A program made the translations under genes and the position numbers. Below the pieces are notes generated by a model, which ran no database searches, was not told the origin of the DNA, and saw only the letters and a program-made list of their open reading frames with translations. Positions 1 through 6,694 of a DNA stretch of 13,792 nt are shown here, in pieces. The stretch comes from JACRNA01 sp964366335 (GTDB taxonomy: Bacteria; Patescibacteriota; Microgenomatia; CAZETR01; Amesbacteraceae), in NCBI GenBank assembly GCA_964366335.1, contig CAYITQ010000013.1, positions 1 through 13,792 on the forward strand, given 5' to 3'. Position 1 is the first letter of the stretch; every line of letters starts with the position of its first letter.

Positions 1-83
1 CTCGGTAAAACCGACAAATTACGGATTTTCAATCTGACCGCCTGCTGTCTACGTTCTTGTGTTGATTTATATTTTTTGATCAT
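1..83 (-). CDS. rplR: 50S ribosomal protein L18, N-terminal part (cut by window edge)
   Basis: The ATG at 83-81 overlaps the rplF stop codon as ATGA, and 27 codons are open to the left edge (MIKKYKSTQERRQ, then LKIRNLSVLP). A short basic N-terminus followed by an LSV motif is what L18 shows (family consensus RPRLSVFRS), and L18 follows L6 in the bacterial spc operon. L18 binds 5S rRNA and helps place it in the central protuberance of the large subunit. Only the start is visible, so the identity rests on gene order, the start overlap and the basic N-terminus. The rest of the gene lies beyond the window. Confidence 0.75.
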   Translation of the reverse strand, partial: MIKKYKSTQERRQQAVRLKIRNLSVLP

Positions 84-619
84 TTTGTTGTCGTGGCGCC
101 CGCTTTGGCGGATTTACCGGGTTTTTTAACTATAACTTCACCTTCATATTTAAAGCCCTTGGCTTTGTAAGGGTCAGCCGGTCGGTAGCCTCTGATCTGG
201 GAAGCTACTTGGCCAACCAGACCTTTGTCTATCCCCATTACTTTGATTTTATTTTCGACTACTTCAAATTTAATACCCTCCGGAGCCTTGACCACCACGG
301 GATGAGAAAATCCCAGAGCCAGATTCAATTCTGTCCCGGTCGTATTGGCTCTATATCCCGTGCCTGATAACTCCAGGGTCTTCGTCCAGCCATCGGTTAC
401 TCCTGTTACCATATTGTTTAACAAACTTCGCACCAGCCCCCACATATTTGATAATTTAGCAGACACCATAATTTGATTATTTTCCGATTTTATTTCAACC
501 CCTTTGGGAATATCTAAACCTAATTCACCTCTGGGTCCTGCGACCTGAATCCTGTTTCCTGTAACCGTCACTTTGACGGTGTCCTGAATGTTGATGGGTT
601 TTTTTCCAATGCGTGACAT
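80..619 (-). CDS. rplF: 50S ribosomal protein L6
   Basis: This 179-residue protein has the normal L6 length. L6 binds 23S rRNA near the sarcin-ricin loop and the base of the L7/L12 stalk, close to where EF-Tu and EF-G act. The chosen start gives MSRIGKKPI, the family's N-terminus. An ATG ten codons upstream would reach back into rpsH and is rejected. The C-terminal signature PYKAKGFKYEGE followed by KKPGK is the classic L6 end. The gene begins 4 nt after the rpsH stop and overlaps rplR by 4 nt (ATGA), so it is probably translationally coupled on both sides. No internal promoter was seen. Confidence 0.97.
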   Translation of the reverse strand: MSRIGKKPINIQDTVKVTVTGNRIQVAGPRGELGLDIPKGVEIKSENNQIMVSAKLSNMWGLVRSLLNNMVTGVTDGWTKTLELSGTGYRANTTGTELNLALGFSHPVVVKAPEGIKFEVVENKIKVMGIDKGLVGQVASQIRGYRPADPYKAKGFKYEGEVIVKKPGKSAKAGATTTK

Positions 620-623
620 ATTT

Positions 624-1004
624 TTACCAAACTTTACAAATAATTTCACCGCCGACTTTTAACTTCCGGGCTTCACGGCCGGATATTACACCCGCGGGAC
701 TAGATAAAATCAGTGTTCCTAATCCCGACAAAACACGGGGCAGTGACTTATAACCACAATAGATTCTGGAACCGGGTTTACTGACCCGCACGATTTCGGT
801 AATAGCGGGGGCTTTGGATTTATAGACAAGACCGACTGTAAGCTTGCCATCCGATACTTTCACATCTTTTACATAACCCGATTTGGAAAGGACGTTTACT
901 ACCGATTCGCGCAATTTACTGTGCGGCATAGTAACCACGCTAAGAGAGGCCATATAGCCGTTTTTTATTCTGGCGACCAGATCTGATAATGGATCTCTTA
1001 CCAT
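624..1004 (-). CDS. rpsH: 30S ribosomal protein S8
   Basis: The protein has 126 residues, slightly short of the usual 128-132. S8 is a primary binder of the 16S central domain, and in E. coli it is the translational repressor of the spc operon. The N-terminal MVRDPLSDLVARIKNG matches the family's DPIADMLTRIRN region. The central SKPGSRIYCGYKSLPRV and the C-terminal GVISGREARK and ending GGEIICKVW are the S8 rRNA-binding signatures. The ATG lies inside the end of rpsN (7-nt overlap), a coupled junction. Whether S8 autoregulation operates here cannot be judged, because the usual target around rplE falls partly in the assembly gap. Confidence 0.97.
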   Translation of the reverse strand: MVRDPLSDLVARIKNGYMASLSVVTMPHSKLRESVVNVLSKSGYVKDVKVSDGKLTVGLVYKSKAPAITEIVRVSKPGSRIYCGYKSLPRVLSGLGTLILSSPAGVISGREARKLKVGGEIICKVW

Positions 1005-1186
1005 GATGCTTTGACGACTCCGGGTAGCTCGCCCTGGTGGGCGGCCTTTCTAAAACAGAGTCTGCACAAACCAAATAACCGTAGATATCCATGCGGGCGG
1101 CCGCAAACCTGACAGCGAGAGCGGTACTGGGTGGGAAATTTTAATTTCCCCAATGTTTGTTTGGTGACTTTAGCGTTTGTGGCCAT
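998..1186 (-). CDS. rpsN: 30S ribosomal protein S14, zinc-binding short form (type Z)
   Basis: The protein has 62 residues, the length of the short zinc form rather than the ~100-residue zinc-free form. S14 sits in the head of the small subunit next to S3 and S10. Cysteines 25, 28, 41 and 44 form CQVC and CRLC, a C-x2-C-x12-C-x2-C zinc ribbon, and the protein ends GVVKASW as the family does. The start at 1186 gives MATNAKVTK. A longer reading frame exists only because it runs through the N block. The start lies inside the end of rplE (17-nt overlap) and the end overlaps rpsH by 7 nt. With the C4 motif intact, function should depend on zinc. Confidence 0.96.
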   Translation of the reverse strand: MATNAKVTKQTLGKLKFPTQYRSRCQVCGRPHGYLRLFGLCRLCFRKAAHQGELPGVVKASW

Positions 1187-1475
1187 GTGGTTTTTTAAAN
1201 NNNNNNNNNNNNNNNNNNNNNNNNNNNNNNNNNNNNNNNNNNNNNNNNNNNNNNNNNNNNNNNNNNNNNNNNNNNNNNNNNNNNNNNNNNNNNNNNNNNA
1301 TAGCCGCCAACTGAACTGAAACTTTATCAATTAGGCCCTTGTCGTGAGCCATATCTTTGACCCCCATGTTGATATTTATTTTCCGGACTTTCGGCACCGC
1401 CATAATATTTTTGATGCCAAATTCAGCCATCAATTTCGGGGCTATTTCGTCCGTATATGTTTGTCTCAAATTCAT
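1170..1475 (-). CDS. rplE: 50S ribosomal protein L5, interrupted by an assembly gap
   Basis: L5 binds 5S rRNA and forms part of the central protuberance. The visible N-terminal 58 residues match L5 throughout (KLMAEFGIKNIMAVPKV, then ININMGVKD and a final VQLAA). The next codon begins AT, fitting the Ile that follows LAA in E. coli L5. After the N block only FKKPHGHKR and a stop remain. That F aligns with the conserved PF[RK]K end, followed by a short basic tail. About 117 residues of a normal ~180-residue protein are absent, so 100 Ns under-represent the missing DNA. The gene overlaps rplX by 4 nt (ATGA) and rpsN by 17 nt. This is an assembly artefact, not a broken gene. Confidence 0.9.
   Translation of the reverse strand: MNLRQTYTDEIAPKLMAEFGIKNIMAVPKVRKININMGVKDMAHDKGLIDKVSVQLAAXXXXXXXXXXXXXXXXXXXXXXXXXXXXXXXXXXFKKPHGHKR
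1200..1299. other. Assembly gap of exactly 100 N
   Basis: Positions 1200-1299 are all N. The round length is the usual placeholder for a scaffold join of unknown size. From the L5 alignment the true missing stretch should be about 350 nt and congruent to 1 modulo 3, because both flanks of rplE stay in frame across 100 Ns. Confidence 0.98.
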
Positions 1476-1816
1476 ATTTTCTTTTTAGATTTAATAACTT
1501 TTTTGTCACTACTGTCTATATCCATATTGCATTTTCTGCAAACCCGTAATTTTTTGGCATCCTGAAAACGGTAACCCACGCGGGTGGGTTGTTTGCACTT
1601 TGGGCATATCAAGGCCACTTTTGAAACATCCAGAGGCCGCGATATTGTCACCAGATCTCCCGGTCTTCCTTGCGTTGGTTTGATATGTTTTTTGTATTGA
1701 TTTACTCCTTCGACCAATACCCGTAAACTTTTCAGAAATACCCGGGCCACTTTGCCCTGACGGCCGCGGTCTTTGCCTTTTGATACTACGATGGTGTCAT
1801 TTTTTTTGATTTTCAT
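1472..1816 (-). CDS. rplX: 50S ribosomal protein L24 with C4 zinc ribbon
   Basis: The protein has 114 residues. L24 is an assembly-initiator protein of the large subunit that lies near the exit tunnel. An N-terminal KOW motif occupies about residues 3-30 (KKNDTIVVSKGKDRG, then QGKV). The C-terminal half carries CPKC at 71-74 and CRKC at 93-96, a four-cysteine zinc ribbon found in many but not all bacterial L24 proteins; E. coli L24 lacks it. The sequence ends in a lysine-rich tail. The start overlaps the rplN stop and the end overlaps the rplE start, both as 4-nt ATGA junctions. Confidence 0.97.
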   Translation of the reverse strand: MKIKKNDTIVVSKGKDRGRQGKVARVFLKSLRVLVEGVNQYKKHIKPTQGRPGDLVTISRPLDVSKVALICPKCKQPTRVGYRFQDAKKLRVCRKCNMDIDSSDKKVIKSKKKI

Positions 1817-2184
1817 AAGACTTCTGTTGCCAGCGAGGCTATCTTGGCAAAGCCGGCATCTTTGACTTCACGGGCGATGGGGCCAAAAATCCTGGTTCCC
1901 CGGGGCTCGTGAGTTTTGGGATCAATAACAACAGCGGCATTGTCGTCAAAACGGATACGGCTACCATCAGCACGGTGGACAGGAAAACGGGTCCGGACAA
2001 TGACAGCCTTGACCACTTCGGAATCTTTGACAACTCCTGTGGAATCCGCCCGGTCAACCACAGCCGTAACAATATCTCCGGGATAGGCATAATAGCGCTT
2101 TGATCCGCCCATGATATGAATCAGGAGTAATCTCTTGGCGCCGCAGTTATCGGCCGGAACTAAAATGGTACGTAATTGCAACAT
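1813..2184 (-). CDS. rplN: 50S ribosomal protein L14
   Basis: The 123-residue length is standard for L14. L14 binds 23S rRNA at the subunit interface, contacts 16S helix 14 in the 70S ribosome and is the docking site of the silencing factor RsfS. The N-terminal MLQLRTILVPADNCGAKR, the middle PGDIVTAVVDRA and the C-terminal PRGTRIFGPIAREVKD are textbook L14 segments. The ATG lies 2 nt after the rpsQ stop with no Shine-Dalgarno in front of it, so translation probably depends on ribosomes arriving from rpsQ. It overlaps rplX by 4 nt. Confidence 0.98.
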   Translation of the reverse strand: MLQLRTILVPADNCGAKRLLLIHIMGGSKRYYAYPGDIVTAVVDRADSTGVVKDSEVVKAVIVRTRFPVHRADGSRIRFDDNAAVVIDPKTHEPRGTRIFGPIAREVKDAGFAKIASLATEVL

Positions 2185-2186
2185 AT

Positions 2187-2417
2187 TTAATCGGAAATAA
2201 TTTCAATAACTTTGTAAAACTTGGTTTTGGAATAAGGTTTGCAGGATACAAATTTGACCCGTTGGCCGGTTTTGGCTCCCAACTTATCATGAGCGTGATA
2301 TTTGGTGGTCTGATGTAATTGCTTATGATAGAGCTTGTGGGTCACAAGCCTATCGACTATGATAACCACCGTCTGTTTCATTTTATCCGATATCACTTTT
2401 CCGACTAAGATTTTCAT
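2187..2417 (-). CDS. rpsQ: 30S ribosomal protein S17
   Basis: The protein has 76 residues, slightly shorter than the usual 80-85. S17 is an OB-fold protein that binds the 5' domain of 16S rRNA early in assembly. KILVGKVISDKMKQTVVIIV is the conserved first strand pair (G.V.SdKM.KTvvV). Later residues HKLYHKQLHQTTKYHAHD and the KPYSKTKFYKV segment match the family. It overlaps the end of rpmC by 4 nt. The C-terminus stops soon after the last strand, so only a variable tail is missing relative to longer homologues. Confidence 0.97.
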   Translation of the reverse strand: MKILVGKVISDKMKQTVVIIVDRLVTHKLYHKQLHQTTKYHAHDKLGAKTGQRVKFVSCKPYSKTKFYKVIEIISD

Positions 2418-2602
2418 AGATTTTTTGATTTAATAATGGCTAACTGTTTTCGCAGGTTAAATACCGTCCGCTTGTTTGGTAATTTGCCAGCTCTCAATTC
2501 TAACCTACTTTTGGCAATAAGCGAATAGATATCCCGGGCTTTGACTCGTAACTCCGGTCCGGTAAGACCAATCAGTTGTTTTTTAAACTCATTTGTTTTC
2601 AT
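2414..2602 (-). CDS. rpmC: 50S ribosomal protein L29
   Basis: The protein has 62 residues, typical for L29, a two-helix protein by the exit tunnel that, with L23, forms a docking site for signal recognition particle and trigger factor. The order of segments fits: an N-terminal helix (MKTNEFKKQLIGLTGPELRV), then a helix containing RLELRAGKLPNKRTVFNLRK, whose N-x-x-x-[RK]-[KR]-x-[IL]-A pattern (NLRKQLAIIKS) is the L29 signature. It overlaps rplP by 4 nt upstream and rpsQ by 4 nt downstream. Confidence 0.96.
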   Translation of the reverse strand: MKTNEFKKQLIGLTGPELRVKARDIYSLIAKSRLELRAGKLPNKRTVFNLRKQLAIIKSKNL

Positions 2603-3012
2603 ATCTGTTCCTTGCTGACAAATTTAACATCAAAAGGCAATTTGGCGCTGGCTCTGGCAAATGCGGTCTTGGCAATCTCAGAGCTGACTCCGGCAATCTC
2701 AAAAATAATCCGTCCGGGAGTGATGACGGCTACATAATCGGTAATATCCCCTTTACCCGAACCCATGCGGACGCCTAAAGCTTTTTTGGTAATCGGCTTG
2801 TCAGGAAATATCCGGATCCAGACTTTACCTCCGCGTTGGGCATAACGCGAAATGGCTTTGCGGGCGGCTTCTATCTGACGGGCCGTAAGCCACCCCCGAC
2901 CTTGAGCTTTGAGTCCAAATTCCCCAAAAGCTAAAGAGAATCCACGGGTAGCTAACCCTCGCATTTTACCGCGGAATTGTTTTCTAAATTTTGATTTTTT
3001 GGGTTGTAGCAT
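2599..3012 (-). CDS. rplP: 50S ribosomal protein L16
   Basis: The protein has 137 residues, the usual length. L16 is a late-assembly protein beside the A-site and P-site tRNAs and the L7/L12 side of the large subunit. The signatures KFRKQFRGKMRG at the N-terminus, EAARKAISRYAQRGGKVWIR in the middle and ALGVRMGSGKG (residues about 75-90) are all present. The start is 2 nt after rpsC and is preceded by a clear Shine-Dalgarno, GGGAGG, inside the last codons of rpsC (3018-3024). This gene can therefore recruit ribosomes on its own. Confidence 0.98.
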   Translation of the reverse strand: MLQPKKSKFRKQFRGKMRGLATRGFSLAFGEFGLKAQGRGWLTARQIEAARKAISRYAQRGGKVWIRIFPDKPITKKALGVRMGSGKGDITDYVAVITPGRIIFEIAGVSSEIAKTAFARASAKLPFDVKFVSKEQI

Positions 3013-3014
3013 AT

Positions 3015-3656
3015 TTATTTACCTCCCAAATAAATCCAGACTTTCACTCCGATAAAACCGGATCTGGTATGGGCGTCAACAGCTGCGTAATCAATATCGG
3101 CCCGCAAAGTCTGGGTGGGTACTGAGCCGGTCGGTGATTTGTAAGATTCACGCCGGCTGATTTCTGCTCCATTGACCCGGCCGGAAAGTAATATTTTGGC
3201 ACCCTGTCCACCTGAAGCCATAATTCTTTCTATGGCTTTGTTGGCCACACGTCTGGCCGGCAAACGTTTTTCCAGCTGTTCGGCTACCCGCATGGCCACC
3301 AAATAGGCGTTGCAGTCGGGATTTTTGATCTCTTCCACCTGCAAATCTATTTTAGCTGCGGGTGTCAGCTTGGTAATATATTTTTTGAGATCTTCAATTC
3401 CCGCTCCTCCCCGGCCGATAACCACACCGGGCCTGGAGACATAAATAATGACTTTCATGGACTTTATTGATCTTTCGATTTCGATCTTGGCTACGCCTGC
3501 AATTTTGAGCTTGGTCATGAGAGCGGTCCTGAGCTTCATGTCCTCAGCCAAATATTCTTTGTAGCGTTTTGGATTAGTAGTAAACCACCTCGAAATCCAA
3601 TTTTTAGTCGGATTCATAATGATTCTAAAACCGGTAGGATTGACTTTGTTACCCAT
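3015..3656 (-). CDS. rpsC: 30S ribosomal protein S3
   Basis: The protein has 213 residues, at the short end of the 210-240 range. S3 forms part of the mRNA entry channel in the 30S head. The N-terminal MGNKVNPTGFRI is diagnostic. The KH-type RNA-binding domain has its GxxG loop as GRGG at 81-84 within GVVIGRGGAGIEDLKK. The C-terminal domain holds GAKILLSGRVNGAEISRRE and ends GVKVWIYLGGK. The long acidic or basic C-terminal extension of some S3 proteins is absent. The start overlaps rplV by 8 nt and lacks a Shine-Dalgarno, suggesting coupling. Confidence 0.98.
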   Translation of the reverse strand: MGNKVNPTGFRIIMNPTKNWISRWFTTNPKRYKEYLAEDMKLRTALMTKLKIAGVAKIEIERSIKSMKVIIYVSRPGVVIGRGGAGIEDLKKYITKLTPAAKIDLQVEEIKNPDCNAYLVAMRVAEQLEKRLPARRVANKAIERIMASGGQGAKILLSGRVNGAEISRRESYKSPTGSVPTQTLRADIDYAAVDAHTRSGFIGVKVWIYLGGK

Positions 3657-4002
3657 TTTTTGATGTTAACTCCACAATAACATGAGCACTTCTTTTGTGC
3701 CTGATTCCACCACCAAAACGGGCTCCGTGAGCATGGCGGTCACTCCGTTTGGATCTCGGCCCTTCTCCCACTATCATCGTGCCTATTTTTAAATCAGCGG
3801 GGGACATCTTAAAATTATTTTTAGCGTTACCCAAGGCTTGCTGTAAGACTTTGAGTATTTCGCCGGCTGCCCGCTTATTTAGTGCTTTCAGGTTGGCAAT
3901 GGCCGAATCAACGGACAATTTTTTGACCGCATCAATCACTAATCGGAGCTTTCTCGGTGACATGCGCACAAAACTGGCTCTGGCTATTACTTTATTTGTC
4001 AT
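3649..4002 (-). CDS. rplV: 50S ribosomal protein L22
   Basis: The protein has 117 residues, near the usual 110-115. L22 binds all 23S domains, and its long beta-hairpin lines the exit tunnel at the constriction with L4. Segments seen are ASFVRMSPRKLRLVIDAVKK at the N-terminus, AAGEILKVLQQALGNAKNN in the middle, and the hairpin GPRSKRSDRHAHGARF with IRHKRSAHVIVEL at the C-terminus. Changes in this hairpin are known to affect macrolide resistance in other bacteria; nothing unusual can be claimed here. It starts 3 nt after rpsS with no strong Shine-Dalgarno and overlaps rpsC by 8 nt. Confidence 0.97.
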   Translation of the reverse strand: MTNKVIARASFVRMSPRKLRLVIDAVKKLSVDSAIANLKALNKRAAGEILKVLQQALGNAKNNFKMSPADLKIGTMIVGEGPRSKRSDRHAHGARFGGGIRHKRSAHVIVELTSKNG

Positions 4003-4005
4003 TTT

Positions 4006-4290
4006 TTATGTTTTATCCATAGTCCGCTTGACCATGGCACCATGGCCACGGAAAGTCCGGCTGGGAGCAAATTCTCCCAGGCGGTGTCCTACCATAGCTT
4101 CAGAAATAAAGACATCGGTAAATTTATTTCCTGTATGAACCGAAAAAGTATAACCCACAAATTCAGGCGGAATCTGACTGTTTCTGGCCCAGGTTTTGAT
4201 AGGAGACTTATTTTGCGACGCCAGCATCTTGGCCACTTTTTGAGCCAGATTTGCGTCAATATAAGGTCCTTTTTTAGAGCTTCGTGCCAT
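4006..4290 (-). CDS. rpsS: 30S ribosomal protein S19
   Basis: The protein has 94 residues, the normal length. S19 sits in the 30S head with S13 and contacts the A-site finger region. MARSSKKGPYIDANL, then IKTWARNSQI, the middle VHTGNKFTDVFI and HRLGEFAPSRTFRGHG are the diagnostic S19 segments. The gene starts 1 nt after the rplB stop and is preceded by AGGAGA about 10 nt before the ATG, an independent Shine-Dalgarno located inside the end of rplB. Confidence 0.98.
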   Translation of the reverse strand: MARSSKKGPYIDANLAQKVAKMLASQNKSPIKTWARNSQIPPEFVGYTFSVHTGNKFTDVFISEAMVGHRLGEFAPSRTFRGHGAMVKRTMDKT

Positions 4291-4291
4291 A

Positions 4292-5119
4292 TTATTTATT
4301 TCTCCTAGTAACTAAATATTTATTGGAATACTTGGTTTTTTGACGGGTTTTGTTTCCTCGCGCAGGTTTTCCCCAGGGGGTTTTAGGAATCATACCCTCT
4401 CCGGACCGCCCTTCTCCGCCACCGTGAGGATGGGAATGAGGATTTTGGGCAGTACCCCGGACAGTGGGCCTAATTCCCATTCGCCGCCTGCGGCCGGCAA
4501 ATCCGAAATTGACATTTTTCCAATCAGGATTACCCAATGAACCGATGGTAGCCATACAGTTTAGCTTAAAACGCCTAATCTCGCCAGAGGGTAGTTTTAG
4601 TAGAGCGTAATTTTCTTCAAATCCGGAAACTAGGGCGGAAGCGCCGGCAGTTCGCACTATCTGAGCTCCTTTACCAGGAATAATTTCAATATTATGAACC
4701 ATCGTTCCTGAAGGAATGGCCCGTAATGGCAAGGCATTTCCTAGCACTAATGGGGATGATTCTCCAGACATGATAGATTGACCTACAGTTAATCCTTCGG
4801 GGGCCAAGATATAGCTTGTTTGGCCGTCAGGATACAAAAGCCCGGCAATATTAACGGTTCTGTTGGGATCATATTCAATACTTGTCACAACAGCTTTCAT
4901 ATTTATCTTATCTCGTTTCCAATCAATAATCCGCAAAAATCTTTTGTGCCGGCCTCCCTGATGCCGGACGGTGACCTTGCCTGTCGCATTCCGGCCACTT
5001 TTTTTGGACAAAATAGTAGACAATTTTTTAGTGCGGACTTTAACTGATAATTCCGACCAATCAAGAATTGATCCGCCCCGGCGTCCGGGTGTGGTGGGAG
5101 TATACAATCTCAGACTCAT
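4292..5119 (-). CDS. rplB: 50S ribosomal protein L2
   Basis: The 275-residue length is standard. L2 is a primary 23S binder needed for subunit association and peptidyl-transferase centre assembly. The N-terminal OB-like domain (TTGK-type GRNATGKVTVRHQGGRHKR, YDPNRTVNIAGLLYPDG) is followed by the SH3-like domain and the conserved C-terminal loop RPTVRGTAQNP, then HPHGGGEGR. The histidine equivalent to E. coli His229 is in that HPHGGG stretch. The end has KTPWGKPARGNKTR. A strong Shine-Dalgarno (AAGGAGGAT) precedes the ATG within the end of rplW, and the start overlaps rplW by 4 nt. Confidence 0.98.
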   Translation of the reverse strand: MSLRLYTPTTPGRRGGSILDWSELSVKVRTKKLSTILSKKSGRNATGKVTVRHQGGRHKRFLRIIDWKRDKINMKAVVTSIEYDPNRTVNIAGLLYPDGQTSYILAPEGLTVGQSIMSGESSPLVLGNALPLRAIPSGTMVHNIEIIPGKGAQIVRTAGASALVSGFEENYALLKLPSGEIRRFKLNCMATIGSLGNPDWKNVNFGFAGRRRRMGIRPTVRGTAQNPHSHPHGGGEGRSGEGMIPKTPWGKPARGNKTRQKTKYSNKYLVTRRNK

Positions 5120-5412
5120 ACTTTATCCTCCTTTTTGCTTTCGGCGGGGGCGCTGAATAAAGTTATCTCCTTGTTAGTTGTTACGATAGCTTTTTTCCAG
5201 GAAGCGGGTTTGACTTCACGGCGCAATTTACCACTTCTGCGGGCTTTTCCGGGCACAGTGATGGTTGCAATTTTACTAACTTTCAGGTCAAACATTTTCT
5301 CCACTGCTTTTTTTATTTCATCCTTGCGGGCGCCCAACTTTACCGCGAAGGTATAGCGGTGAAGGCTTGCGTCTTTCAAAGATTTTTCAGTGTAAATCGG
5401 TTTAAGCAACAT
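5116..5412 (-). CDS. rplW: 50S ribosomal protein L23
   Basis: The protein has 98 residues, the normal L23 length. L23 sits at the tunnel exit and is the main ribosomal contact for trigger factor and signal recognition particle. The start at 5412 gives MLLKPIYTEKSLKD, matching the family's IL..P..TEKs. A start 19 codons upstream would lie deep inside rplD and add a non-conserved segment, so it is rejected. The family core KLGARKDEIKKAVEKMFDLKV follows, then GKARRSGKLRR. The gene overlaps the end of rplD by 11 nt and rplB by 4 nt. The C-terminal EDKV tail is charged and short. Confidence 0.94.
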   Translation of the reverse strand: MLLKPIYTEKSLKDASLHRYTFAVKLGARKDEIKKAVEKMFDLKVSKIATITVPGKARRSGKLRREVKPASWKKAIVTTNKEITLFSAPAESKKEDKV

Positions 5413-6028
5413 ATTTCTTTTCAAAAACAGCCAAGGCCTCGGCGGTAAATATAATTTGGGGATAGGCAATTACTTGGTAAGCAGAGAGTGACGCTGTCGA
5501 AGCCATAATTACCGTAGGTAAATTACGACCGGCTAAATTAAATTTAGTCTGAGCGGGAGTTCTTATTAATAGAACTCTCCCTTTGGGGACGATAATTTTC
5601 AGTAATTTACTTAGCTCATTCGTTTTACCTGTAGCTTCGTCGGCTCCCTTTACTATTGAGATTAATTTCTCATGGGCTTTTAGAGACATGGCTCCGAGTA
5701 ACGCCTGTTTTGCCATTTTAGAAGGCATTTTCATGGTATAGTTTTGGGTTCCATCCGGACCGTGAGCAATACCTCCACCGACAAAAATAGGAGCCCTGAT
5801 ACTCCCGTGTCTGGCGCGTCCCGTTCCTTTTTGTTTGAATATTTTGCGGGTGGAGCCTTGGACTTCAGCCCGGGTTTTGGTTTTGGCGCTGGCTGATCGT
5901 TGGTTTGATAAATAAATCCGGACTGCCTGGGCCAACAAAGTGGGAGACACTTTAACCCCGAAGACTTTTTTGTCCAGGTCTACCGGTGTCAACTTTTTAC
6001 CCGTCAGATTGTATGAATCGGCTGTCAT
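5402..6028 (-). CDS. rplD: 50S ribosomal protein L4
   Basis: The 208-residue length is standard. L4 has a globular domain and a long loop that lines the exit tunnel. In E. coli it also represses its own S10 operon by attenuation and translational control. The tunnel loop is visible around residues 45-90: KTKTRAEVQGSTRKIFKQKG, TGRARHGSIRAP and a following GGG, the L4 signature. The start overlaps rplC by 4 nt (ATGA). L4-mediated control is only an idea for this genome; the hairpin leader before rplC is the place where it could act. Confidence 0.97.
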   Translation of the reverse strand: MTADSYNLTGKKLTPVDLDKKVFGVKVSPTLLAQAVRIYLSNQRSASAKTKTRAEVQGSTRKIFKQKGTGRARHGSIRAPIFVGGGIAHGPDGTQNYTMKMPSKMAKQALLGAMSLKAHEKLISIVKGADEATGKTNELSKLLKIIVPKGRVLLIRTPAQTKFNLAGRNLPTVIMASTASLSAYQVIAYPQIIFTAEALAVFEKKYVA

Positions 6029-6579
6029 ATTACCTTTTCAATTTTAGATAAAGTCAAAGCACTTCCGGGGATAAGTCCTGAAACTAACACTTTATTGGCG
6101 CTTAAGTCTACCTCGAGGACTTTCAAGTTTCTGATTTGGACATTTTTGTTTCCCATTTTTCCAGGGCCCCTGTGACCGATATACAATCTACCCAATCCCG
6201 TGCCGGCACCGGATGATCCGGGAGACCGTTCGCGGTCTGACTGACCATGAGTCCTGGGTCCTCCGGCAAAACCCCAGCGCTTGACACCGCCGGAAAAACC
6301 ACGGCCGCGGGTAGCATTGGTGACATTCACCATATCACCCACTTTAATAATTTCATCCAGTTTTATTTCCAAATTCGGTTCCAAGATTTCCGCTGTTTTG
6401 ATTTCTTTTAAGTGTTTTATTTTGGAGGTTTTTTGAAGCTTAAGGAGAGTTTTTGAAGAACCTTTAGGACCAATAACCGTGGTATTAGGGAAAATCAGCC
6501 AAGTTCCCGGGACACGTTTCCCATCAGCCAGATACCGGGCCGTCATAATATCCTTATAAGCAAAAAATGTTTTGACCAT
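6025..6579 (-). CDS. rplC: 50S ribosomal protein L3, short form
   Basis: The protein has 184 residues, shorter than the usual 205-220. L3 nucleates 50S assembly and reaches the peptidyl-transferase centre with its central extension. The core signatures are intact: ATRGRGFSGGVKRWGFAGG, then HGQSDRERSPGS, GPGKMGNKNVQI and the VSGLIPGS end. The N-terminus aligns with the family's first strands (KDIMTARYLADGKRVPGTW against GKKVGMTRIFTEDG), so the start is real and the deficit of roughly 25 residues falls in the first beta domain before residue 75. The ATG is directly preceded by a T7 tract and hairpin, with no Shine-Dalgarno. It is first in a long operon and overlaps rplD by 4 nt. Confidence 0.96.
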   Translation of the reverse strand: MVKTFFAYKDIMTARYLADGKRVPGTWLIFPNTTVIGPKGSSKTLLKLQKTSKIKHLKEIKTAEILEPNLEIKLDEIIKVGDMVNVTNATRGRGFSGGVKRWGFAGGPRTHGQSDRERSPGSSGAGTGLGRLYIGHRGPGKMGNKNVQIRNLKVLEVDLSANKVLVSGLIPGSALTLSKIEKVI

Positions 6580-6602
6580 AAAAAAATCCCGCAGACGCGG
6601 GA
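6580..6602 (-). terminator. Terminator-like hairpin touching the rplC start codon (possible attenuator)
   Basis: On the minus strand, arms TCCCGC and GCGGGA close a 4-nt loop (6587-6602) and are followed by seven Ts (6586-6580) that run straight into the rplC ATG. This is the form of an intrinsic terminator, but it lies inside the leader of an operon that must be transcribed. An attenuator, or a structure masking the ribosome binding region, is therefore more likely than a plain terminator. A second, weaker stem (CCGAT arms, extended by a U-G and a U-A pair) lies upstream at 6631-6648. Confidence 0.6.
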
Positions 6603-6665
6603 CAAATATAGATGCCGCTTCCGCACTTAATCCCGATATTCATCGGAAATAGTATGCATATGAAG

Positions 6666-6694
6666 ATTATACTACATCTTCACTTCAATATCCA
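6666..6694 (-). promoter_or_regulatory. Probable promoter of the rplC operon
   Basis: TGGATA (6694-6689) is separated by 17 nt from a perfect TATAAT (6671-6666) on the minus strand, about 85 nt before the rplC ATG. The -35 box lies within the duplicated rpsJ tail and the -10 box directly follows its TAG stop. In the intact rpsJ tail the same -35-like bases have no -10 partner. The promoter would restart transcription after the interruption between rpsJ and rplC and gives an ~80-nt leader containing two hairpins. This is a sequence match only. Confidence 0.6.

Noticed and set aside
1131..1319. Open frames running through the N block
   Set aside because: They exist only because Ns cannot form stops. 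The only real genes there are rplE and rpsN.
3749..4138. Plus-strand open frame across rplV and rpsS
   Set aside because: It lies opposite two confident ribosomal protein genes and spans their junction, with no independent support.
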